64,000 nt of DNA from Rhizobium mayense (GTDB taxonomy: Bacteria; Pseudomonadota; Alphaproteobacteria; Rhizobiales; Rhizobiaceae), in assembly GCF_030272705.1 (NCBI RefSeq), contig NZ_JARFYM010000007.1, positions 1 to 64,000 on the forward strand, written 5' to 3'. Shown here in pieces: positions 10,501 through 17,553 of this stretch. Position numbers and translations under genes: made by a program. The first letter of the stretch is position 1. The number at the start of each line of letters is the position of its first letter. A model generated the notes under the pieces. That model worked only from the letters and a program-made list of their open reading frames with translations, ran no database searches and was not told the DNA's origin.

Positions 10501-11520
10501 GAGGCGGAACAGCGTAAGTAGTCGCGACCAGGCGCCACGACGCAGGTGCATGGTCAGCTCGTGCCGAGCACGATCCTCCACTAGCCGCGCATGCAACGTC
10601 CGCACGCCGTAGCCCTGGTCGTAGAGCCGTCGCGCCTCGGCGTCTGTGCGCGAGGGAATGAGTTCGCGATCCTCGGCGTACAGCAGGAACACCAGGCGCA
10701 GTAGAACGGTCAGCAGGCCGTCATAGACGTGCTCGGACCGTTCGCGGGCGAGCCGTTCTATGCGCGCGCGGTCGGCGTCGTGCAGGCCGCGCAGCAGCTC
10801 GTGCAGCGCGCCGAGCACCTGAGCCGCAAGCTTGGTCGACACCTCTGCCTGCTCATCGCGGCTCTTCTGGAGCAGCGCTGGCAGGCGGCGTTCCGGTGCA
10901 TCATTGTGCAACCGGAAAGAGGAGAGGAGTAACTTCAGGCCTCCAAGCATGGGCCGGCCGCCGACCTCGCCGAGCGAGCGTAGCGGGAATCGCAACCAGC
11001 CGCTGGTCTCGCCACGCGGGGCATGGATCAGGCGCAGTTCGCTGTCGGTCACAAGGATTCCCGTGCGGACCCCTCGGTCTTTGCACAAGCGCTCCAGCCG
11101 CTGATGCGGCGTCGCCTCCCAGCCCTCCAGCGCACCGCGTCCGTCCGGGTCGACGCCTGCCGCCTCGACACGCACTAGCATCTGCCAGCCGCCTTTGGGA
11201 TCGGCGACTGCCCAGTGTGGCGCGATTTCGATATCGCTTTCTTCAATGCGCAGAACCAGATCGTCGGGGATCGGCGCGCCGCCGGGACTGCCCGCCACGC
11301 GGCTCGGCCGCCAGCCGAGAATGTCGGCGAAGAAGGCCCAAGCATCGAGAAGCGCCGGTCCGGGGTCTTTAAGCGACAAATGCGACTTGATTGCCTCAGT
11401 ATCAGAGCGCGTCTGCTGCTCAGGAACAAGCTCATAGGCCTTCAGCACCACCGGGGCCACGACGAGCCCGACCGGCTGGACGTGACCGAGCCATTCCTCG
11501 TTCGGATCGAATCCTGCCAT
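7528..11520 (-). CDS. drmMI: DISARM class 1 adenine-specific DNA methyltransferase DrmMI
   Basis: The product of about 1330 residues is a large gamma-type N6-adenine methyltransferase. The AdoMet-binding motif I reads DPAMGSGAF near residue 565 and catalytic motif IV reads NPPF near residue 813. The first 500 residues resemble the helical N-terminal region of Eco57I/PglX-like enzymes. In class 1 DISARM this enzyme marks host DNA as self. The ATG at 11520 is preferred over a TTG at 11526, because GGAGGGG lies about ten bases in front of the ATG, inside the last codons of drmD; only two bases separate the drmD stop from it. The 3' end overlaps the DUF3883 gene by 8 bases. Its target sequence cannot be read from this window. 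Confidence 0.88.
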   Translation of the reverse strand: MAGFDPNEEWLGHVQPVGLVVAPVVLKAYELVPEQQTRSDTEAIKSHLSLKDPGPALLDAWAFFADILGWRPSRVAGSPGGAPIPDDLVLRIEESDIEIAPHWAVADPKGGWQMLVRVEAAGVDPDGRGALEGWEATPHQRLERLCKDRGVRTGILVTDSELRLIHAPRGETSGWLRFPLRSLGEVGGRPMLGGLKLLLSSFRLHNDAPERRLPALLQKSRDEQAEVSTKLAAQVLGALHELLRGLHDADRARIERLARERSEHVYDGLLTVLLRLVFLLYAEDRELIPSRTDAEARRLYDQGYGVRTLHARLVEDRARHELTMHLRRGAWSRLLTLFRLVHQGDPSRDWIRGRGGKLFDPGAFPFLQGQDETEGSPRPAEVSDECVAKVLDRLLVLGGDKLSYRTLDVEQIGSVYETVMGFTVETMDGPALAIRAGKNDKTPVFVNLNKLLAEKPNERTKFLNKEADRGKVTDKVGKALKEAGTIEELVAALTPIVDERASPGAAVAAPGMPLLQPTDERRRTGSHYTPRSLTAPIVQHALEPAFERIGPDATPEDVLSLKICDPAMGSGAFLVEACRALGDRLVLAWARWPQTRPVIPPDEDEPLHARRLVAQHCLYGVDRNSRAVDLAKLSLWLATLARDHEFTFVDHALKCGDSLVGLTRDQIAATHWDTTKQPTFVGKLVSDHLQEAERLRFEIQKRAEWASAAELGAQLRIVDARLDMARLVGDGVLAAFFSAGKSKPRIAALVDFQKIVQTNITAPDWFDRIVAHSRSLTTGKGALQPFHWEVEFPEVFDAKARAGNPGFDAIVGNPPFAGKNTIIAGNRDHYLPWLQTMHAGAHGNADLVAHFFLRAFHLLRQGGSFGLIATNTIGQGDTRASGLTKIISEGGVISRAIRRLKWPGEAAVVVSVVHVVKGEALSPNLDGRSVRRISAYLVAGELDEAAERLAANSRRVLIGSYPLGVGFLFDDREAQNGLCESTPVMESLIEANPRIAESIRPYIGGNDLTTNPKQEPSRFIIDFRDIPLKRDSTLTNWHLLNEEQRKAHLRTGVVPEDYPDRVSADYPELLRIVETYVRPEREKQGDKAAKRKWWKFKRPNNYLYYCINNVETVVARSLTSAHFPTFSCVSTKQIFDQTALVFLGPAYHNIAVLCSRVHETWVNFFAGTLEDRGRYNIEDCFETYAFPKVYESDPALGQSGEAYSAFRSQLMIARNEGLTKTYNRFHAYGENGVDVGRLRELHHAMDVSVLRAYGWDDLANRAEPEFTEQEADEGKTPKTRLDWPSDLKDEVLARLLALNAERAAEERALGMTSADRGDDDEIDDGEDSDA

Positions 11521-11522
11521 GC

Positions 11523-14500
11523 TCAATTCCCCTCCGGCCAGAGGTAAACGAGTCCTATCGTCTCCAGACGGTCCGCGACCACGCCGTAGGACTCACGTAC
11601 GCGGCGAGGACCTGTCTCGATGTCGCTCGTGAGGCGGTCGAGCTTCGCCTTCCAGTGCCGTCTGTCGCGCCGCCGTTGCTCGACCTCCTCTACGATCTCG
11701 GGCAGGAAGCTCATCTGCTTGTCGTCCGGCTCGGCGTCGGCCTTGGCGATGCGCGCGCGCTGGTCCTCCAGCAGGCGCTTCAGCGAGGTCGCCTCCGCCT
11801 CGGCGATCCTGGCTAGATCCTTCGCCGCCTCGGCTTTGGCCTCCTCGGCGCGGGCGCGCAGCTCCGCTTCCAGGTCAGCAGCATCCTGGGCGGCGTACTG
11901 GCGGATGCGATTAACGATGTGGGGTGCGGGCACGCGAGCAGCCCGGAACGCTTCCTCGAGCTGGACAAGGGTCGCTGCCTCGCGCGTCGGTCCGAAAGGC
12001 TTCAGCGGTTTGCTGCCCCGCCCAGCTTCCGTCCATGCCGCTGTCACCAGGATGATCTCCTCGTGAAGGCGCGCAGCCCCCGGCCCGTAGAGCGCCAGCC
12101 GACCGATCAACACGACCCGCGGCTGGGCGCCGGGACCAATCACCACGCTCGCCCGTGACAAGCCAGATGCGAATCCTTGCGCCAGGAAGCGCGCCAGCAG
12201 GCGCCGGACGAGCCTATGCTCCAGGTGCACCTGAACCACGCCCTCGGCATCAACGCCCGCCGTGGTGATGGCAGGCTTGAAGCTAAAGGAGCGAACCGGG
12301 GCATCGCGACGCCAGTCCTTGAGGCTCTCACCGCGTTTGCGGCGACGAATGCGCAGGTCGTCCAATGCTTCCGCCCAACCCGCTGTCTGGAAAGCGGGCT
12401 CCGACGGGTCAAGACGGAAGGTCAAGGTCTCTCCAACCGCGCCGTCACGGTGAGCGTCTAGCGAGGAACCCGTGCGCGTAAGGGCAACCGACATCACCGC
12501 CTTAAGGTCGTTCGGATCAACACCGACGCGCGCACGCGATTCCTCCAACGCGGATCGGAGGTCGTCGAGCTCCTTAGCCTGGCGGGCACGGCGCGCCACG
12601 GTCGTATCGTCCATCTCCTCGACGGCCGTCTGGGTTTGCTCGTCGGGTGTCTCGCCGTCGCCGTCGATCTCACGGGCGAGCCCCTTGGCGCCGCGGATGC
12701 CATCCTGCATGAGCCGCCGGTTGATACGCTCCGCAATGACCTGGCCAGCGGATCCTAGCTCGTCGTGTATCTTCTCAGTCTTGCGAACCAGCGCCTGCAG
12801 AACGACGTCCTCCTCACGCTGCTCGTAGACGAAATATGGGCAGTGCACGACCGGAGAAGGCTGCAGCTTGCGGTCGATACGGCCATTGCGCTGCTCAAGC
12901 CGCGCAGGATTCCAAGGCAGATCGACGTGGACTAGGTCGTGGCAACGCATCTGCAGATTGATGCCCTCGCGGGCGGCATCGGTGCAGATAAGGATTCGCA
13001 GCGGATCTTCGGTCGGATCGGCGTTGAATCGTCGCTTCAGCTCCTCCCGCCTATCCGTCGAAGTTGCGCCGGTAAAGCACGCAATGCGATCGTCCGGCAG
13101 GAGATCGTCGAGCGCTTCTTGCAGACGCTTCTCAAGCCAGCGGCGGGTGTCCTCGTACTCGGTGAAGAGGATGAGACGGCGCTCGTTCCAGCGCCCGCCT
13201 GGAGCCATGTTCTCGCGGATCCACTGGGCAAGGCGTATGACCCGTGCATCTGGCTCCTGCGCATGCCGGCGGGCTATCCTCAGCATGTCGTCGACCATGG
13301 CGAGGTCGGAGACAGCGGCTGCGGCCATCCCCGCTGCTTCGGCCGCTGCGTTCTCGTCCTGATCGAGCAGCAATTCCGCGGCAGCCTCGTCCTGTGGCTC
13401 TTCCTCCATTTCGGCGGCCTGGCCAAGCGCGCTTGCCGCGAAGCTTGCCGTTTCTCCTTCAGCCGCCCGCATCAGTCCTTTGCGATGCACCTCCAACGTC
13501 CGCGCGAAGGCTGCGATGGAGGACAGGAGCCGCTGCTGCAGACCGACCAGCGTCAGCCGCACGTATCCGGCCTGCCGGGGCGGCAGTCCCTCCGCCTTTG
13601 CCCTGACCGCGTCGGCATAGGCACGCAGCATAGAGGCAAGCACGAGTTCGGGCGCGCTCTGCGGCAGATCGGCGATCTGGATGGGCTCAACCTTGCGAAG
13701 CGGAAAGCGCTCGCCGAAATGGCGCAAGTCCGACTTCAGCCGTCGAACCATGACCGGATCCAGATCCCTCGGCCGCACTGGCACACCACGGGTGAAACGC
13801 TGTGGGTCCAAGATCTCAAGCAGTGCCGAGAAGGAGTTCGAATGCCCGTTGTGCGGGGTGGCCGACAGGAACAGGCGGTGTTCGAAGCGATCTGCCAGAC
13901 CGCGGACGACGCGCGTGAACTGGCTTTCGATCGCATACTTCATGCCGCTCGCAGGGGCCGCATGATGCGCCTCGTCGAGAATGAGCAGCGAGCGCGGGCG
14001 GAAGTCGCCGAGCAGGTCACGAAGGCCGGCGACATAGGTCTCATCCGTCAACAGCGAATGCGAGAGGATAAACTGCGAGCCAGACGACCAGGGTGCAGCA
14101 CTGTATCCTCGTTCCCGCCGCAGCACGTTCAAATACTCGCGGTCGATGATGGTGAATGACAGGCCGAACTTAGTCTCCAACTCATCCTGCCATTGGCGCA
14201 CTGTGCCAGCAGGTGCGGCAACGAGAACGAAATCGATGCGATGACGAAGCAGCAGTTCACGAAGGACGAGGCCGGCTTCGATCGTCTTGCCCGCACCGAC
14301 ATCGTCGGCAATCAGGAGGTTTATGCGCGGGAGCTTCAGCGCCTTGCGCAGGGGCAGAAGCTGGAAGGCATCCAGATGGATTCCGGCACGAAACGGCGCC
14401 TGAAACAGATCCCGGTCTGACGACGTTGCCGTATTCCATCGGAGCGTCTTGAGGTAGGCTGAAAAGGTCGTTGGGTCGTCAGTGCCTTGCTTGGCAATCT

Positions 14501-14690
14501 GCCCCCAACCTTCGTCGTTTAGCACCTCAGCATCAATTTCCGCGTTCCAGAGAACTTCGAGCGTTTCTCCTGCGGCATCATCATCGATACACGCGAGGCG
14601 AACTACAGGAAATTCAGATCTAGGCGACGCAACCTCTACCAGCCATCGGCGCGCGCGTACGCGCACGAACTGTCCAACAGATGGCACCAT
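11523..14690 (-). CDS. drmD: DISARM class 1 SNF2-like helicase DrmD
   Basis: The product of about 1055 residues is a SNF2/RapA-like DNA translocase. Walker A reads DDVGAGKT near residue 130, the DEAH box LILDEAHHA near 237, motif III LSATPHNG near 285, and the C-terminal lobe carries TDAAREGINLQ and the arginine motif QRNGRIDR near residue 600. A long charged helical stretch near the C terminus (ARAEEAKAEAAKDL) may form a coiled coil. DrmD together with DrmMI defines class 1 DISARM. The ATG at 14690 is chosen over a GTG at 14696 because AGGGGG lies 6 bases before it. drmMI follows after two bases. The gene begins 187 bases after the DUF2971 gene stops, so a separate drm promoter could lie in 14691-14877. 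Confidence 0.87.
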   Translation of the reverse strand: MVPSVGQFVRVRARRWLVEVASPRSEFPVVRLACIDDDAAGETLEVLWNAEIDAEVLNDEGWGQIAKQGTDDPTTFSAYLKTLRWNTATSSDRDLFQAPFRAGIHLDAFQLLPLRKALKLPRINLLIADDVGAGKTIEAGLVLRELLLRHRIDFVLVAAPAGTVRQWQDELETKFGLSFTIIDREYLNVLRRERGYSAAPWSSGSQFILSHSLLTDETYVAGLRDLLGDFRPRSLLILDEAHHAAPASGMKYAIESQFTRVVRGLADRFEHRLFLSATPHNGHSNSFSALLEILDPQRFTRGVPVRPRDLDPVMVRRLKSDLRHFGERFPLRKVEPIQIADLPQSAPELVLASMLRAYADAVRAKAEGLPPRQAGYVRLTLVGLQQRLLSSIAAFARTLEVHRKGLMRAAEGETASFAASALGQAAEMEEEPQDEAAAELLLDQDENAAAEAAGMAAAAVSDLAMVDDMLRIARRHAQEPDARVIRLAQWIRENMAPGGRWNERRLILFTEYEDTRRWLEKRLQEALDDLLPDDRIACFTGATSTDRREELKRRFNADPTEDPLRILICTDAAREGINLQMRCHDLVHVDLPWNPARLEQRNGRIDRKLQPSPVVHCPYFVYEQREEDVVLQALVRKTEKIHDELGSAGQVIAERINRRLMQDGIRGAKGLAREIDGDGETPDEQTQTAVEEMDDTTVARRARQAKELDDLRSALEESRARVGVDPNDLKAVMSVALTRTGSSLDAHRDGAVGETLTFRLDPSEPAFQTAGWAEALDDLRIRRRKRGESLKDWRRDAPVRSFSFKPAITTAGVDAEGVVQVHLEHRLVRRLLARFLAQGFASGLSRASVVIGPGAQPRVVLIGRLALYGPGAARLHEEIILVTAAWTEAGRGSKPLKPFGPTREAATLVQLEEAFRAARVPAPHIVNRIRQYAAQDAADLEAELRARAEEAKAEAAKDLARIAEAEATSLKRLLEDQRARIAKADAEPDDKQMSFLPEIVEEVEQRRRDRRHWKAKLDRLTSDIETGPRRVRESYGVVADRLETIGLVYLWPEGN

Positions 14691-14877
14691 GTTCACCCCC
14701 TACAGACAGGAGATTGGCCCCCGCCCGGACTTCATAAACCCCGAATCTTAGTAATGGATATTGAATGGGAAGGGAAAATTCAATCAAGAGTCGTGCACCA
14801 CGTATAGGTCATTTCACCACAGCATCCGTAGAAGGCTCGAAGCGATTGGTCGGCATCGACAAGACGCGCCGAAAGAA

Positions 14878-15549
14878 CTACGACGCACCGGTGAACTCTA
14901 TTGCGTACTTATCGATCTTCATTTTAGCGATGGGGATTTTCATTCTCCGCAATCGTTGGCGCACCGTTCTCTCATGATGCTCACGTATCCTCGAACCAAG
15001 GTAGATACGCATTACCGCGGCAGGATCCACATACTCTGCTTTCCCAACGAGGGGAGCAATTATCCGCCACTCACGCTCGGACGCCCATCTCACGGTTTTG
15101 GTCGCCAACGTGAGCTTGGCTTTGTCGATCAGACTTGCCTTTTGTGATGCGAGAATTGGAGGCTTCTCGTTGTAAGCCATGCGAATCAGATCGATATCAT
15201 CATCAAGTCCAGCGAGAAGCTTTCGGGTTGAAAACATAATGCAGATCCCACTGAACTGGCCAGCATAATGAGCCCACATAGGTTCGTGATCGTGCACTTC
15301 GGACAAGGAAGCGATGCCAAGATCGTTTCGAGCTTCCGCAACGTCTTCAAGACCTTCTCGCGACCCCCTGAGGATCGATCCGAGGGACGTCCTATGAGCA
15401 CCTTCCATCGGATCGTTCATGTCGGAAAAGCGCGGGCAATAAACAAACGCGTCTTCAATCGCTTGCAGTTCTCTGTCGATCGTGTCGTCTTGCAGGGATC
15501 GGTATCGATATAAATACGTGGGTGTTGAATAAATTCTAACTTGCGCCAT
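14878..15549 (-). CDS. DUF2971 family protein
   Basis: The 223-residue product has the N-terminal pattern of DUF2971 proteins: YLYRYRSL, then CPRFSDMNDPMEG, then a SLSEVHDHEPMWAHYA core in which 'W.HYA' is the family hallmark. It ends with a WASEREWRII segment, also usual for the family. The function of DUF2971 is unknown; members recur in defence islands and prophages. It is a soluble protein without a signal peptide. It lies between the PLD/DUF6361 pair and drmD on the same strand, so it may be cotranscribed with either. The ATG start has only a weak ribosome-binding site (GAGATAG). Confidence 0.75.
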   Translation of the reverse strand: MAQVRIYSTPTYLYRYRSLQDDTIDRELQAIEDAFVYCPRFSDMNDPMEGAHRTSLGSILRGSREGLEDVAEARNDLGIASLSEVHDHEPMWAHYAGQFSGICIMFSTRKLLAGLDDDIDLIRMAYNEKPPILASQKASLIDKAKLTLATKTVRWASEREWRIIAPLVGKAEYVDPAAVMRIYLGSRIREHHERTVRQRLRRMKIPIAKMKIDKYAIEFTGAS

Positions 15550-15558
15550 GGGGCTATC

Positions 15559-15786
15559 TCATTGGTCTACGGCAAAGCGTGTGAGATCCAGCGTCACGGA
15601 AAGCACGGAACGCCGCCCCACGAAAGAAGGAGCGTTGGCAGATGGTGCGATCAAGGCGTGGATCCAGCTACGCTCATCGGCCTCCGTCTCGGTGGCTGCA
15701 ACCGTCAGGTCAAGCAATCTAACTGCTGCTATCATGCGGGAGAACGGAGCTGAGATTGCGAAGCGTTGGGAGGAGCGGTATTGCAC
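15559..15786 (-). CDS. Possible small hypothetical protein
   Basis: A 75-codon frame ends 9 bases before the DUF2971 gene on the same strand, so it could be a small cotranscribed gene. The sequence (MQYRSSQRFA start, or MIAAVRLLDL at 15735) shows no motif I recognise. Nothing proves it is translated. Positions 15787-15945, between it and the DUF6361 gene, hold no feature I can name. Confidence 0.3.
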   Translation of the reverse strand: MQYRSSQRFAISAPFSRMIAAVRLLDLTVAATETEADERSWIHALIAPSANAPSFVGRRSVLSVTLDLTRFAVDQ

Positions 15787-15945
15787 GCTTGTCCCAACGC
15801 CCTGAGCGCTCTCACGGCCGTCCGATCGTGTGGGATCGACCCGGTGATCGTGATTTCATACTCCGTTGGTATCTTCTGTCCGTCATAAAATCAACTCTCT
15901 GCAGCGAGAGCATGCTTCGCCTTCTACCGGCTCGATCGTTTGAGT

Positions 15946-17544
15946 TCAGACGAGGCGGTATCGTCCCTCGCCATCTCTCGCGAAGATGCCGCACGATACG
16001 CCAAGCGAAAGCATTGTCTGGAGGCGGTCTCCAGTTGGCTCGAACACGCCGCTTGGAGATATGCGCACCCGTAGCCACCCATCGCCTTCCAAACCGATCC
16101 TCAGCCTTTTCTTGCCGTCTCCACCGCGCACCGCCGACCAGTGGACATGCTGACCGATGACCCAGCTCTCAACGACCTCCTTCCAGATGGACTGGATTGG
16201 GCGATCCGCCACTGCTTCGAGCCTTCTCGCCATCAGCCCCATCGGCAGCCTGTCGGGGCGTCCTTCGAGAGCGTCTGCAAGGCCATCAGGTGGGGTCTTT
16301 CCCTCGAAGGCATTGGCGACCGCCCGGACAACCGCGAACGATCGCGCGGCTAGCGCCGGGATGAGGGTGACATCGCGGCGCTGTGCCTCGACAAGTGCTG
16401 CAAGCAGTGAGACGACATCATTTCCATCATCGGCGGAAGCACGCGGCCATCCCGCCTGTTCCCCTTCGATTTCGACGGCGAGCAGGAAGTCACCGATGGT
16501 CTCTGCCGAAGCATATGCCTTGTCTGCCGAGGCCGCCTCGTGCGCTCTGGCGATGATCACCTTCGACGGCTTCGGCTGGAACATCGAGCCGACCCGGTCT
16601 TCCGACAGAAGTCGCTCCAGCCAGAGCAACATAGCCTCCGTAGCAAGCCGTTGCAGCTGTCTTGCCTGAAGAAGGCACAGGAGCATTCCAGAAACCCCGA
16701 CCTGCCCGGCATCGGATCCGTCGATGGAAGGGATCTCGTGTCTTGCGAACTGCCGCCGAATCGATCCAGGGCTGCTGGCACCGTCACGCAGCAGAAGCCC
16801 GCGGACGAGATCGATGGTGGCCTTGCGGCGCTTTGCTCCCGGCACCGTCGCCTCCGCGCCGATCTCGTAGAACAGCTTTCTGAAGACGTCCATTTCGACC
16901 TGCGACGGCTGGTCTACTGGAAGCTTCTCGGCGAATGCGGCGATGTCGCCGTCCATGACAGCCGGAGGTTCGACCGCGAACAGATGCTCAGGCAGCGCAC
17001 CTCTCACCGCGATATCGAAATCCAGCACGGCGGGCATCGCCTCCGAGGCGACCGAACCTGAGTCCGCGCTGATGTAGCGGATCGACTTGATGGACGGCCC
17101 GTATTCGGTCGGCGCCATGAAGCTGGTACCGTTCTTCCGATATTCCTCCCATGCTGATCCGCTGAACAGGAACGGCTCTCCCGCCGCACGCGCACTGATG
17201 GCGCGCTTCAGCGAGGCCGCACCCCTGAAGGGTTTTCCGGCAATCAAATGAGACCACGCATAGAGCGCCTCGTAGCGGTCGACGAGGTCGGCAATCACCT
17301 GCGCATCATCGATGCCGACAGCGGATGCGATCTGCGTGGCCTTCCATACCGCCCACGCCATGAACGTATAGGGCCGGACATGCTGGGTGACGTTGTTGAT
17401 GCCCGGCAGGGCATCGTCCATCAGATCGAGGTTGAGCTGGCGCAGGCCTACGGGATCCACCCCGCTTCCGTCCGTCCGCAGCTCGTCCACCACCCGGCAT
17501 CCCGGTGTCTCTTCGAAGATCTGGTCGATTTCAGACAGTCGCAT
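15946..17544 (-). CDS. DUF6361 family protein
   Basis: The 532-residue product resembles DUF6361 proteins. The N-terminal region contains the LNLDLMDDALPGINNVTQHV stretch and RPYTFMAWAVWK, by which I recognise the family. No enzymatic motif is visible and the molecular role is unknown. AGGAGG sits 5-6 bases before the ATG, a strong ribosome-binding site. It starts 9 bases after the stop of the PLD-domain gene, and DUF6361 genes are commonly found next to phospholipase-D-like genes, so the two probably form one functional pair. Helical content is high and no membrane segment is seen. Confidence 0.75.
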   Translation of the reverse strand: MRLSEIDQIFEETPGCRVVDELRTDGSGVDPVGLRQLNLDLMDDALPGINNVTQHVRPYTFMAWAVWKATQIASAVGIDDAQVIADLVDRYEALYAWSHLIAGKPFRGAASLKRAISARAAGEPFLFSGSAWEEYRKNGTSFMAPTEYGPSIKSIRYISADSGSVASEAMPAVLDFDIAVRGALPEHLFAVEPPAVMDGDIAAFAEKLPVDQPSQVEMDVFRKLFYEIGAEATVPGAKRRKATIDLVRGLLLRDGASSPGSIRRQFARHEIPSIDGSDAGQVGVSGMLLCLLQARQLQRLATEAMLLWLERLLSEDRVGSMFQPKPSKVIIARAHEAASADKAYASAETIGDFLLAVEIEGEQAGWPRASADDGNDVVSLLAALVEAQRRDVTLIPALAARSFAVVRAVANAFEGKTPPDGLADALEGRPDRLPMGLMARRLEAVADRPIQSIWKEVVESWVIGQHVHWSAVRGGDGKKRLRIGLEGDGWLRVRISPSGVFEPTGDRLQTMLSLGVSCGIFARDGEGRYRLV

Positions 17545-17553
17545 CTAGTCCTC

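Noticed and set aside
11521..11526. TTG start for drmMI overlapping the drmD stop
   Set aside because: The ATG at 11520 has a better spaced ribosome-binding site.
12939..14159. Long open frame of 406 codons opposite drmD
   Set aside because: It is an antisense shadow of a GC-rich gene with clear helicase motifs on the other strand.
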